A stretch of DNA of 64,000 bases from Alisma plantago-aquatica (GCA_963693085.1 OY856410.1:1391662863-1391726862); one strand, 5' to 3'; positions 49,441 to 61,220 are shown, counted from the first letter of the stretch. The notes: a model not told the origin generated them from the sequence alone. A program made the numbers and translations.

Positions 49441-52400
49441 CATGGATCACGGGCTTAGTGTGAGGAAGAGGGAATAATTCCTAGGATTAAAGACCAAAAT
49501 ACCACTAATACATGAAATTAAACTATTTCCTCATCTTTCAAAGTCATCCCACACTTGAAAATATTAGACATTTTGCTAACACGTCGAGTCATTTTTAGCT
49601 TTGGTCTATAAATTTGTTGAATTTATAGCTCATAGTATGATAAATATATGTATGAAATTGAGTAGGAAAATTTGTTAAATGCGCCAAAATTGTTCCTATA
49701 ATATGTTTATGCTTCTAGTTCTAAATTTGTTTGGTAAACCAGTTTTTTAAGTCATTGATATAAAATAGGTTATTGGTGTGATATATGTCTCTAATGTTCG
49801 ATTCCCTAATTTTGAGATCTTGTTTAGGTTTAGTTTTTGAACTTTCTTGTTATATCTGAAAAACTTCATGTTTAGTGATCCTAACTTGTATATTAAGGTT
49901 ACACATTTGACATTAGGGTCTAAAACCTATATGTTAGCTTTTATCTCAAAAGTGAGATTACTAGCCTAAACCTAAGTTTGGATCAGACTTGAAACTGAGG
50001 CACCTCTAGGGTTTCCAAACACTAAACCATCGACCTGAAACCAACACTAGTTTTGTGATCATATTAGCAAAGTGGTAATATTTTATTGTTTAATTAACAA
50101 TGCATATCAATTCTTGCTTAATCTCACTTGTTGCTTGATAAACCAAGCTTATAGGTTTATCTATATGTACACCATCACAATTGATGGTTTAGATTTAAGT
50201 CATTTTTTGCTTTATAGACTAGTTTTATCAAATATTTTATTCAATCATATTTCCAAATCACCTAAACATGAATTCAAATGAACCCTGATAAAGTAAAGCA
50301 TGGGGGTGTTTTGGAAGGAAAAAATTGATTCCCACTACTCAGAAATAATAATGATTTCATAATTTGGAAATAATACTGGAAATTCACTAATAATCCCAAT
50401 ATGTCTTTAGGGAGGTGTACAAACATATGTGAACTAAATTTAGAAGTTTCCAAGGGTTGAATGTATCAATCTTGATTAATTTGTCCAGTTCACCAAGTGG
50501 TATAGTGGCCACGAGAAAAGACATAAATAAAAGTTATTGTTTATTTATTTAGTATTGCTTGTAAAATGTTATTTACTTCAAATATGTCTATGAATCATGT
50601 GAACCCGCATCAAAAAGCCCAGTGCGTTGATGCCTGGTTTGTATAAGTTTTCATGTCAAAGTGGAACCATGAACAAAGGAGATGAACTCAAAATGAAGTA
50701 TTACTTAATTATGTTATTGAATAATCTCGATCGTGTATTTTAGATGGCACTCCTCCCTCGTTGTCATGATTTTATCGTGATTAATGGTGCAACGATCGTC
50801 GCATAATGTGATTGAAGGAAAAGGAGGCAAAGACGAAAAAATGAGGGGAGAAGCATACGAAAAATTGTTGTTTGAATTGAGGGGGAAAAGGAAAACGAGT
50901 ATGAGACCAATAAATCGATTTTTTTAGACTAATAAATGAAATCAAAAGATTAAATTTGTGAGAGAAAAAGATTTCACATGTAAGGGGAAGAAATAATTTG
51001 ATTGGAGACATGTATAACTATTTTTTAGCTTCTTTGCTACCTTATCTTATTCATAGAATACTAAAAACAATTATTTTATTGAATATATAGATCTTGATTA
51101 TTAACAAGCCATAGGTATTTTGTATGGATTCGACCATTTATTTCCATATGGCGGCTGGAACTAATTCCTTAATTACATCTTACTCTTTTCTAGACAATTG
51201 ATGATAAATGCATATTCTAAAGCTTCATTAATATTTATTAGATATTTATTTAAAGGAAATATATTGACAAACTCATCTTAATTGGATATCACTCTTTCTG
51301 GTCACAAATACATTTTCATCATGTCACATAAATTATGCAAACTCGGTACAGGTTTTGCGATAAATATACCCTCAAAGTTACTAACATCCAAAATTCTTTT
51401 GCATGGATTTATCATATTAAGTCTTTGTGGTACCCTCCAAGGATTAGATGTTTTGACATATACTAAGGAGTTCAATGTAAACTTCGAATCATATTAATCA
51501 AGTATTGTGAGGTATTCCATTGGTATCTTATGTTGATTATATGAAATTAACTAAAATCACCCATGATGATGATTAACTCAGTTGTCCATACGTTGACGAT
51601 TATGGTGGACGATATCGTCTTATACTTGGGACTCAATCCTCATGTTGCTGAGCCTGAAACGACCCACCAGCCCACAAATTTGACATATAGTGAGCAAGTA
51701 GGTTCGAGTTACCCTCCTTAACGAAACAACCAATTGATGTCTATGTGTTCGTCAGCATTGTCCGCCACCTGCTTTAACAATACAAAGAGGAACATTGTAG
51801 TATTTTTCTCTTGGTGACATCAAATAGACACCTCGTAATATTCTTCATGTTGCAAAAATCAATCCCTAAGCTATGATATCATGAATATGCCAAGGTGTAA
51901 CTTTTGGATTAAATACTAGGAGTCCAGTTGTTGGGTCGTGTAAGATTTTAAACAAAATCATTCTAGCAATGGATAGTGAAAACGATAAGTGACTGGATTT
52001 TAGTTGAATATATTTGTATCAAGCTCCATCATACATTGTACCATCACATCATGTACTTGACTTTCCGTAGCGTGTACAACTAATTGTCTAGCATCTTGAT
52101 TCTTCATCATCGAATTAAAATTAGCTAGCAACCAAACAAAACTTGTTCTAAACTCATTAAATACATGCTTAAACGCCCGACAATTGCCAAACCTAGATGT
52201 GTTATTTACGTTTTCGCACATTGCCCAGACATCCTGTGTCCTTTGCTATGAGCCAACGACCTACTAATGCAACAATATCTGCTGCAGCTACAGACCTTTG
52301 ATATCAAATATTTATAGATACAAGTACATTTGTGTACTACTGTCTGTCAGCAAATATTGTGATTTGTATAGTATGTCCGTGCGCATGCGTGTATGTGTGC

Positions 52401-52490
52401 GTTGGTGTATGTGAATGACAGTGACGTAGTAATTGCTGCTATAGAAACATTTCAGTTTGTGCAACCGCATATAAAGATTAGTACGTGACA
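49441..52490. other. AT-rich intergenic DNA without recognised genes
   Basis: No ORF here matches a family I know. A minus-strand frame at 52221-52000 (73 codons, MCENVNNTSRFGNC...) is open and ends in a normal stop, but it has no recognisable motif and no supported splice context, so I leave it unassigned. Confidence 0.4.
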
Positions 52491-52494
52491 TAAT

Positions 52495-53400
52495 ATACAT
52501 GCTATACATAAATAGCACACAGCATAATTTAAATTGTTAAACAAATAATATCCATCCTTGAATCTTTACTTCATAAAACTGCGTAGATAATGCGACATAC
52601 AATAATAATATACATGATATACATAAATCATACAGAACATAATTAAAATTGTGAAATCAATATTGGCCATCCTTGAGCCTTTACTTCATAAAACTGCATT
52701 TACCATGTGACATAAAATAACAGTAATGTGATATACAAAAGTACTACACTCCAAACATAAATTGTTAAACCAATATATATATATGCTACGAACCAACATC
52801 TTAATAAAGACAAAGTAACTACAGAGATGGAAACAATTTGGCATGCACAGCTGCATATGAAGAATAATACATGTGACAGAATATTAATACTCACGATGAA
52901 TAGTACACAATATAATTTGAATTATTAAACTAATATTAGCCATGTTTGAGTATTTACTCCTTACAACACACTAGCTTTGCACCCAAAAACGTATCTTTTA
53001 GTGGCCCAATAACAGTTACATGTTCTTTTGTATTGTTCTTTGTCCTTTGGTACATTTTTTAACAATGTTTTGCGTATGTACTATACGGATATCCACCTGT
53101 AGTGTCCAAATGTCAACTATGAAGTATACCTTCAAAACTATCTGGGTGTACTATTATTTCATATAATGTATATTGTAAGATATTTGGCACGCACAAATGG
53201 CTTAGTACGATCCGATAGCTACTACAATGATAACATTTCAATATATACACCTGGATATATAGAATGGTACACATGATACATCAAAAAATATATAGGATAT
53301 GCATATATGACACACAATATGAATTTTTAAACAATTAATCCAGTATTGGCCATTATTGGACACCTTTGCCGTGTAACAAATTTATGCAAAATGTAAACAT
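52495..53400. repeat. Degenerate tandem repeat, period about 115 bp
   Basis: The phrases ATACATAAAT, CACAxxATAATTTxAATTGTTAAAC and CATCCTTGAGCCTTTACTTC recur near 52505, 52620, 52745, 52900 and 53310. The first two copies are 115 bp apart. Later copies are more diverged and interrupted. Confidence 0.6.
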
Positions 53401-54859
53401 AAATACAATAATAGCTCAAAAGATATAAATGTCAACACATTCGAAACAGTGACTATTGAGAGACCATTAATGGGTCACAAATTAGCGATTACAAGTCCAG
53501 AGTCCAGAACAGGTATTGCACACTATGTTTAATTGATATTTTACTAACAGCCAAAATAAACGTGCCTATATGAAAAGAACGGCTACTGCTCCCACATGCA
53601 GTCAGCCAAATATATGAAAAGCGAGGTCAGCGCAGATAGTTGCATAAACCCTGCTGAAACAGCATCTGCTTGCTGCAGAGTAGATCGGTTACCTAGAAAT
53701 AATATCTATCGAACAAGATTAAAGCAAAAACAAGGTAAATCACCACTCCCCGGTAGTTGTTACAGGAATCAAGCTATTGCGAAAACAGGCCCTCAGGCTC
53801 AATGGAGTAGCGAGTGTAAACCTCAGATTTTCTAACACCAAATTGTGGTTTTTTTCCCATCATATTTTCAAACAAGTTGATCATCAGTGAACCTTTCATC
53901 ATTGAGTACCCACTATATGAGAGATGGGATCGCCCGACTAGGTGATCGACATCCTTGGAAGATAACAGTCAGCTGGGATAACAGTCAGCTGGGTTACCAA
54001 AGGTGAAGTTTGGCGATTACAAGTTTGCCTTAACAGCACACAACCAACGGAGAGCAACCCAATAAACACGTCTTCACCAATTTACTCGTGTCATTGAATG
54101 CTAGAAGATGTATCCGTGAGGCTACACTTCTACGAATCATACACCACATACTTGAAAACGGGGAAACTACATGTCTAACCGAACACAAAGTATCCCTCGT
54201 ATTTGACATCACTGCTGAGTTCACTATGAAACATCAAAATCCATATCAGAGTGGAAACTGTGCGCTTTTTGTTAACCTATCGACTCCATTATCCAGAGGA
54301 CGGCCTCATAGATTCTGTCAGAAAAATATGAAGTTAGTTCAGTGAGAAATACTTCTAAGCTTCATATTAAGGGCATGGTATGGAATCAGAAAAAAAGGAG
54401 CTGCAGAATATCTAGCACTATCAGAAAACGTCTAGTACTTGCGTTTTTATGCTTCCAAAAAAAAAAAAAAGGAAAAACAACAGAAGAAAAGAACAAGACT
54501 TGAAAGTATAAACTCGTTCCACTACCAAAATATTCAGATTGGGTAATATAATCAAGATAGAGATAGGCGCTATAGTTGGTGTTACATTTACATGTAAACT
54601 AACTCTCAAACAATCTAACTTACCAGTGAAATGAAAAACGGTCTGAGCAGCCGCTTATCAACCCACCAGCCGCTTGATTTTTCCCTTAAGCATCAATTAA
54701 ACGGCCCCCAAACAATCGGCCGCTTTTTGCCCGCTTCAGCCACTTAATCAGTCACAAATTCAGCATTCGGCAATCATTCGTCGAGGCTGAAAAATTCAGC
54801 ATTCGCGAATTATGCGGGAAATTCGGATAAAAATCTGCAAGAATTTGGTAAAAGTTCGG
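53401..54859. other. Unassigned sequence
   Basis: Short ORFs at 53596-53835 and 54088-54345 have no recognisable motif. A 16 bp direct duplication GATAACAGTCAGCTGG lies at 53963-53994. From 54640 the sequence is rich in AGCCGCTT and ATTCGG words, resembling 56830-56970. Confidence 0.4.
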
Positions 54860-54860
54860 T

Positions 54861-54937
<77 letters not shown>
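54860..54937. repeat. (TA)n microsatellite, left of MITE
   Basis: Nearly uninterrupted TA with occasional TG, ending exactly at the left inverted repeat of the MITE-like element. Confidence 0.95.
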
Positions 54938-54940
<3 letters not shown>

Positions 54941-55344
54941 AGCGATCCAGTGAGAGACATCCTACAGTGAGAGCACGAGAGGCATTTGAATAACTAAAAA
55001 TGTGTAAGTGGTTTTTAAAATCCAACAGTATAGATGGGAAAAGCATCAATTCATTTACCTTCTCACAAAAAATCATTGCAATTAGACATTGTTCACATGT
55101 CCATATGCACAATATACACTTTTTGCATCCAACGGTCAGCCAGAAATTCATTATAGAGCGTCGAAAAGTATTTTGTTGTTGTGAATGATATACAAATCGG
55201 ATGGTGATAAAATTATATAGGAAGGTAAATATTAAGTTATGTTTGTAATCTATACGGTTAGATTACGAACAATTGGTCCATGTGAAGAGTTATTCAAATG
55301 CCTCTCATGCTCTCACCAAGATATGTTTCTCACTGGATCGTTAT

Positions 55345-55346
<2 letters not shown>
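54938..55346. mobile_element. Micron-like MITE embedded in (TA)n
   Basis: The left end (54938-54995) and right end (55288-55346) are inverted copies of about 57 bp, sharing CGATCCAGTGAGA and GAGAGGCATTTGAATAACT with few mismatches. The element is about 409 bp, has no ORF, and is bordered on both sides by (TA)n. This combination was described for Micron MITEs in rice. The transposase source is unknown. Confidence 0.75.

Positions 55347-55406
<60 letters not shown>
55347..55406. repeat. (TA)n microsatellite, right of MITE
   Basis: About 30 TA units starting exactly at the right end of the MITE. Confidence 0.95.
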
Positions 55407-55411
<5 letters not shown>

Positions 55412-55540
55412 TGCGGTCTTTATAACATGACCTATAAATGTCCAAATGTGCTCAAATTTGGTATATGAGCTATACACAAGATGTTTAAGAAGAACAACGG
55501 ATTAGATTTTTGAAAAAAAAACATTGCATCATGAAAAACT

Positions 55541-55584
55541 ACTCGAGTGTATTCCGCTCCGAATAACTCAAGAGTGTATTCCAG

Positions 55585-55673
<89 letters not shown>

Positions 55674-55758
55674 TCAGGCTAGAATACACTCGAGTGTATC
55701 CGGAGCGGAATACACTCGAGTGTATCCGGAGCGGAATACACTCGAGTGTATCCGGAGC
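55541..55758. repeat. Large imperfect palindrome with (CT)n(TA)n(GA)n centre
   Basis: The left arm, ACTCGAGTGTATTCCGCTCC...AGTGTATTCCAGCC (55541-55586), continues into (CT)n and (TA)n. The right arm starts with (GA)n and runs GGCTAGAATACACTCGAGTG...GGAGCGGAATACACT, the reverse complement with few mismatches. The right arm contains three tandem 26 bp units (55681-55706, 55707-55732, 55733-55758). Each has the perfect 16 bp palindrome ATACACTCGAGTGTAT. Another (TA)n tract follows (55765-55793). Confidence 0.88.
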
Positions 55759-55761
55759 AAA

Positions 55762-55796
<35 letters not shown>

Positions 55797-55878
55797 GTAT
55801 ATCACATGATAAGCATATTGATCCAACGGCAACGTTCCAATAACCAAGTCGAATAGCATGTTCTCAATCCAATGACAT

Positions 55879-56067
55879 TGTTAGAGAGTCTATATTAGCC
55901 TATTTAGTTAATAGGATAATTCGTTAGTGGGCCTTTAGTGCCTCGGCCCGTTTAGATTACTTGGGACACAAGTCTCAGGGTTTCTCCTTTGCTCCTATAT
56001 ATAGGACAGGGGTGTTCAGTCTTGTATTCATCTAATCCCATTGTGTTCAATACAATATTATTCTTCA
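55879..56067 (+). repeat. Possible solo LTR, Copia type
   Basis: It begins TGTTAGAGAGTCTATATTAG, has a TATA-like CTCCTATATATAGG near 55995 with TTGTATTCATC downstream, and ends near TTATTCTTCA. This is the usual layout of short Copia LTRs. No matching internal region and no clear target-site duplication are seen, so the ends are uncertain. Confidence 0.5.
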
Positions 56068-56489
56068 CGGACACTAAGGTTAAATTTGGATGAGATCATC
56101 TCAACTCCTCGTAGTTGCCATATAAAATTTAGAAATTAGATTATATCTTATAAGTTCTGTAACTTGTAACTACCATATAGCATCAAGTACAGCACAAAAC
56201 GGAGGCTTTGTCAAATCACCCCAAAATTGAAAGGACTGATAAGTAATAACCACCGTCCGCCTCTACCATCCCTTTACTCTTTCTTCTTTTTAACGGTTGT
56301 TGACACAGCTCATAGCAACTCTGCTCCCCGCCGGCCCACGAATTGCACATGTAAAAACTGCCTGACTACCAGGATTCATGAAACTGGTGCCCAAACTAGG
56401 CCTAATGGGGGCAGGATGCCTCAGGAAGGCAGCAGCGATTAAAGTGAAGAAGAGAGGAGCGAAGAGAGACGAAAGAATACCAAGTTTGG

Positions 56490-56760
56490 GCGTTGTTGCT
56501 TCTTGCTGCTAGTGCTACCGCCCCGTGGTCGCCGCTCTTGCAGGTCGGTGGTGGCCTCCTGTTGTGGCCAGTCTCCGTTGACCGGTCACTGGCGGCCGGC
56601 GTCGCTGCTTGCTCCTACAGTGGCCGGCGTCGCTGTTGTACGGGCAACCCGACAGGCGGCAGGTGGCAAGCTGACTCAACGGCATGAGGAGTCTCAGCAT
56701 CGGGGGGAGCCAGGGAGTGGGGAATGCGTGATGGCGTGACCTTCCTAGTCAGGGGTTTTG
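56490..56760. other. GC-rich island without assignable gene
   Basis: A sharp rise in G+C in an AT-rich neighbourhood, with GGCCGGCGTCGCTG twice (56595, 56622). Overlapping ORFs of 60-78 codons in two plus frames are Ala/Arg/Gly-rich and match nothing I know. It could be a captured gene fragment, or the 5' region of a transposon. AT-rich sequence with repeated ATTCGG words follows to about 56990. Confidence 0.4.
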
Positions 56761-57194
56761 GAAAGGCGAAGGCTTCGGATGTAAAAATTGTAAATAGGCA
56801 CCGCCCTAAGTGGGCCGACCAGCATCCAGCGATAGAGCTGAATTTTTCAAAAAAATCAGGTATTATTCGGTAATTTGCGTTAGATACGCGTTTTATACAA
56901 GCATGGCGTTTAATTCGGGAATTATTTGTATTATTCAGGAATCATTCGGATTTGATACGTAATTCGGCTGTTACATACGTCAGTCTATTTGTTTTCATTT
57001 TTGGCCTAGTCTATTTGTTTTCATTTGCCTTGCACTAAATGTGCAAAGTAGGCATTTACGGATTGACTGATATTTTATTACCGCTTTATCAATTTTCAAT
57101 ATAACACAGTAGCAAACCATCACCGGCAACCTAAAAGATTGTGCGTCAATCCACCTTATGTAGATATCCCATAGGACAGGGCATGTGTACAAAC

Positions 57195-57400
57195 TGTACA
57201 GCGTAGAAAAAACAGTCTTTTGGTAGGTGGTGACGTACTTGTTTAGATTGATAAATAGAGACCAAAGCAGAAGAGGACTTGTGAAATATGAGAAGTGTGT
57301 TGAGAGGAGGCTTGTACAAAGAAATCGAATTGAAGCATAATGGCCAAGACAATTAGGCTCGTATAATAAATAACCTTTTAACTAATAACACTCTCTAACA
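57195..57400 (-). repeat. Copia-type LTR remnant, minus strand
   Basis: On the minus strand it starts TGTTAGAGAGTGTTATTAGT, right after AGCTTGAAGAGGAGTG (plus 57405-57420), which is a typical Copia polypurine context. It contains a TATA-like CTCTATTTATCA (about 57250). The far end is not defined. Confidence 0.6.
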
Positions 57401-57583
57401 TTAAACACTCCTCTTCAAGCTGGAGTATGGGTGAAACACATATCCAGCTTGGACTTACAAGACCCAGTTAGATGATGGGTAGAAAACAAAAATGTCACTC
57501 CTCAAACAAGATTTTCACTCCCCACAAACATGACTCTCCAAAAACTAAAGAATTGATGACGCCCCTTTTGAAGTTATGTTCTG

Positions 57584-57783
57584 TTGGATAATAATACTTG
57601 AGCTTTGGAAAAGATCTTAAAGGCTGGAATAAGCGCAGGAAGCTCTGTCCTTATGTGTTTGATCATCCAACATCGTCGGAGTGTTGGCTAATAATACTTG
57701 AGCTTTGGAAAAGATCTTACAGGCTAGAATAGGCGCAGGAAGCTCTGTCCCAATGTGTTCCAATATTATAACTGAGATTATGC
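57584..57783 (-). repeat. 100 bp tandem duplication in Copia remnant
   Basis: TTGGMTAATAATACTTGAGC through GGAAGCTCTGTCC occurs at about 57586 and again exactly 100 bp later. It lies between two LTR-like sequences (57195-57400 and 58205-58441) that may bound a short, pol-less Copia derivative on the minus strand. Confidence 0.7.
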
Positions 57784-58204
57784 AACATCATCGGAGTGTG
57801 GTGGTCAACTAGAATAAGTGCAAATAGCGAACCTGAGTACATACCGTGACACGAACATGAAGAAACATAGCGTCATTGGGAAAGAGTTGTATTAATGTTT
57901 ACTAAAAGCACGATGCATAGTGGGAATGAAGCACTACAAAGATATCGGAAAGATAGATGTTTTGAAGAACAAGAAACTCCATAGACATCAGAATAGCTTA
58001 GAATATACATATCATCTCTCTCATACTCTTTCTCTTCACACTCACTCTTCATACATTTTCTCTCCCCCCTCATACTCTCTCTCACCTCTATATCCCATTC
58101 GCACACCAATTAGGAAGTGCAATACAGACAATACCCTACATGTGGTAAGAGATGCTCACGAGGGGTAGTATAGGGGGGAATAAAATTGTCAACACAGAGT
58201 CATT

Positions 58205-58441
58205 ATAGCTTTTGAAGGTAGAGGTAAAGCGGTCCCTTGGTTGCTGTTCGTCGAACTGTTGGGGGTGAAGGGACGTGCCCCCAGTCTACAACATTTTCTA
58301 GTGAGAGGTCAAGCATAATATTTGTAAAAAAAATAGGGAGGAAGTAGGAAATTTCAGGAGATACGGGTAGAAAGACCTTAATAGACCGACACAATTAGAG
58401 TCATAAACAAATGACCAATTATTTAATAACACTTTCTTACA
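58205..58441 (-). repeat. Possible second LTR of minus-strand Copia remnant
   Basis: On the minus strand it reads TGTAAGAAAGTGTTATTAAA and CTAATTGTGTCGGTCTATTA, resembling the start of the LTR at 57400 (TGTTAGAGAGTGTTATTAGT, CTAATTGTCTTGGCC). It is strongly diverged, and no primer-binding site is visible at its inner end. Confidence 0.4.
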
Positions 58442-58462
58442 TCTAAAAAGATGATTTAGATG

Positions 58463-58925
58463 TAGACAAAATACCAGCCATGTAACAGGAAACTACAGAA
58501 AGACCTCACTGTAGAATGTAGCATCTATTCTGTAAAAAGGATTAACGTAGTTCATATAAAAAATAAAAGAAAGGGGAAGACGTCTCCACATTCTTAATAA
58601 TGTAAATACTATGATGAAATTCACAATTTGAAATACATTAAAAAAAGTTGAGGAAAGACAAGCTGGAAAATCTAAACAAATAAAATAAATCTAACAGGAC
58701 TAAAGCACATTGACCGGAGACAAAAAACCAGCCATGGAACAGGAAACTACAGAAATACAGAAAGACCTTACTGTAGAATGGGGCATCTATTCCGTAAAAA
58801 AGATTAACTTAGTTCCAATAAAATATAAAAGGGGAAGACGTCTCCACATTCTTATTAATGTAGATACTATGATGAAATTCACAATTTGTATTACACTAAA
58901 AAAGTATCGAGGAAAGACACAAGTT
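58463..58925. repeat. Tandem duplication, period about 258 bp
   Basis: The segment ACCAGCCATGKAACAGGAAA ... GACGTCTCCACATTCTTA ... GAGGAAAGACA occurs at 58475-58665 and again at 58728-58920. The GACGTCTCC landmarks are 258 bp apart. No coding assignment. Confidence 0.85.
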
Positions 58926-59128
58926 TTAGAATCTAAACATGTTAAAGAACATGATTTCAAACCATAGTCTTCCTTAACTAGGGCAACAATTGGGAAGAGT
59001 GCCTTAGACGTGAAAGACATACTTGATATTATTCTCCTACTTCCTGAAAAGAACTTCTCCAGTCCAGATAGTAGTCCAAGGCATCACACTGCTACTCATC
59101 AGGTTATAAAAAGCACCTAGTTGGATGC

Positions 59129-59312
59129 TATAGAGATATGTTGTGTTATGTTGTGTTTTGTTGAGTGTCATGTGCATAGCATTTGCCTCACTTATGCTTT
59201 CACTTCTATAGTTTAGTCTCATATTGCTCATCCCTACTTTAGTCTCTATTCCCTTCTATTATATAAGAGATTGTATTGTATATTGTTTTATTCATTCAAT
59301 ATACAATTCTCA
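59129..59312 (+). repeat. 5' LTR of Copia element (about 184 bp)
   Basis: Homology between the two LTRs starts at TATAGAGATATGTTGTG, with no canonical TG at the edge. It ends near ACAATTCTCA. It contains TATATAAG at 59260-59267. The left flank GGATGC is different from the polypurine tract before the 3' copy, which fixes the left boundary. Confidence 0.82.
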
Positions 59313-59323
59313 GTTTCTCTATA

Positions 59324-59335
59324 TGGTATCAAGAG
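59324..59335 (+). other. Primer-binding site
   Basis: TGGTATCAAGAGCAGG, an initiator tRNA-Met match with one inserted base. Confidence 0.78.
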
Positions 59336-59387
59336 CAGGTCTGGCTCTCCAATTTTTCTCTCACCCTGCCCCTATGCCATGAGCCTT

Positions 59388-59650
59388 CAGCCCCCCCCCC
59401 GCCGCTGTCGGCTCCCTCCCTCACCCGGTGCCACCCTCTTCCTCTTCCACCCCCGCCGCCTCCCCTCCACCCCTCCCTCCCGCCGCCGCTCCACCTCCTC
59501 CACCCCGCGCTGCCCCTCCTCTCCTCCTTCCACCAAAGTCGTCGCCCCTTCTCTCTACCCCGGCCGCCAAACCCTCCTCCCTCCCACCATCCCACTGCTG
59601 CCCTCTTCCTCTCGAGCTTCCCCCTCCTCCGTTTTCGCACGTGCAATCTT
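59388..59650 (+). other. C-rich pyrimidine leader between PBS and gag
   Basis: About 260 bp composed almost wholly of C and T on the plus strand, starting with a run of about ten C. It lies in the 5' leader of the element. Overlapping ORFs (Pro/Ser-rich on plus, Gly/Arg-rich on minus) are open in several frames because of the biased composition, and I do not call them genes. Confidence 0.85.
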
Positions 59651-59883
59651 TCAGACAGTCATAGCCATCCCACATTGAGAGTCTCCTAACTCTCCGGTTA
59701 TTTTTCTACCTGCGCCTCATGATGGGATATTGATCTTCCTCATGATGGCGTAGGTTCATTTATCAGTCTATCTGCTCGACACGGGTTTCTTCTAATCTGA
59801 TGCGTCAGATCTCTGCTGCTGCTACTGCCCCATAGTGGGTTCTTTATTCACTGCATGTTGTTGCGCCGCCACCTCACTACTAC

Positions 59884-60945
59884 ATGCCTCTGCTCATCAT
59901 GACTTCAGTTGAGCCTCCTCGCTCTCTCTATGTTACCACCGTCAAGCTCGATGGTTCGAACTATCATCTGTGGTCGGCGTCCTTTGTACTCTATGTCAAG
60001 GCTCAAGGCCGGTACTCACAACTTACCACTGATCCTCCTGTTGCCACTGCTGCTACTGCTGATGAAAAGAGTAAACAAGCTTATGCTCAATGGTCGAAAG
60101 ACGACTCTGGTGTTATGTCATGGCTTCTCAATAGCATCGAGCCGCGGATTAGTCAGTCCATGTTATGTCTTCATGATGCTAAAGCAATGTGGGACCAGCT
60201 TTCTCATGTCTACTCCCATCAGCAAAATCCTAAACGTGTTTTTGAAATTTTCAAAAACATGGCCAAGGAGTTTTCTTCTGATGTTTCCATTGAGGATTTC
60301 TACAACCAATGCTCTGCTCTCTGGAATGAGTATGAAATCTACCATCTGTTGACTGCTGACATCAAAGAGGCCCAGAAGCAGCGAAATGAACTACAACTGG
60401 TTCAATTTCTGGCTGCCCTACCTGCTTCCTTTTCAGGCATGGTCGATCAAATTTTGTCCAGTGACCCTCTGCCTACTCTTCGCGACGTCCTCAAGAGAGT
60501 TCAACGGCTACCATCTGTGACCTCCACTCCTGTTATTGAGCATCCTGCTCTAGTTGCTCACACTGCTGATTCTGGACATGGTCGCGGTCGAGGACGTGGT
60601 CGTGGCGGACGTCTGTCTCCAACTGGCGGACGAGGCTCCTCTACTGCCCTTGGATGAGGTCAAGCTACTGGTCATCGTTGCTGCAACTGGTGTGGTCGTG
60701 ATAATCACACTGAAGATAGATGTTGCATCAAACACGGCAAGCCAACCTGGGCGAACCAGGCTTCTACCAAAACTACTATTGATGCTACATCCGACCCACC
60801 AGCTGCCCCTCCGACTATTGAATGCTTTCGCTCGGAATTCGAAAAGTTTTGCCAGGAGCGCATGACTCAGTTACCTTCGACATTTGTTGTTGGTTCTTCT
60901 GCCATGCTTGCTTCTTCTTCTGCTGGTAACAATAAGTGGTGCATT
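59884..60945 (+). pseudogene. Copia gag, one premature stop
   Basis: The frame opens at ATG 59884; the Met at 59899 (MTSVEPPRSLYV) is the more usual start. It contains VKLDGSNYHLWSASFVLYV and GVMSWLLNSIEPRISQSM, then MWDQLSHVYSHQQNPKRVFE and DFYNQCSALWNEYE, a complete UBN2-type gag core. A Gly/Arg-rich segment GHGRGRGRGRGGR follows. A TGA at 60655-60657 (Arg CGA expected) separates it from the nucleocapsid CCHC knuckle CNWCGRDNHTEDRC (about 60682-60723), which is intact. The first 257 codons are fully open. Gag forms the particle that packages element RNA. Confidence 0.88.
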
Positions 60946-61220
60946 GATTCCGTATGGCAGGCGACATCCAATTATTTTCTGCTCTGTCTAAAACCTCTAA
61001 TATTCCATTTGTCACTGTTGCAAATGGCTCTAAGACTCATGTTCATGGCGTTGACACCGTTCCTCTATCTCGCAAGCTGAATCTTCAATCTATTTTATAC
61101 ATACCACAATTTTCTGTTAATTTATTATATGTCAGTAAAATTGTTATACAGCTTCAGTGCTCCATTAAATTTGATCCCTCTGGTTATGTTTTGAAGGATA
61201 CTTCCTGCATTATTTGAAGA
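60925..61220 (+). pseudogene. Copia protease, active-site region broken
   Basis: NNKWCIDS ends where the D-S-G triplet and the following ASDH are expected. The frame then shifts (near 60950) to AGDIQLFSALSK, TVANGSKTHVHG and SILYIPQFSVNLLYVSK. A small deletion seems to have removed the Gly-Ala-(S/T)-Asp-His part. SGYVLKDTSCII marks the protease end. Confidence 0.82.

Noticed and set aside
52000..52221. 73-codon minus-strand ORF as a host gene exon
   Set aside because: No motif, no flanking exon or splice signals that I can support.
53596..54345. Two short ORFs as a host gene
   Set aside because: No recognisable domain; lengths are within chance expectation for the region.
59271..59689. Proline-rich protein ORFs of 135-137 codons and the Gly/Arg-rich opposite strand
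   Set aside because: Several frames are open because of the C/T-only composition; the region is the leader between the primer-binding site and gag.
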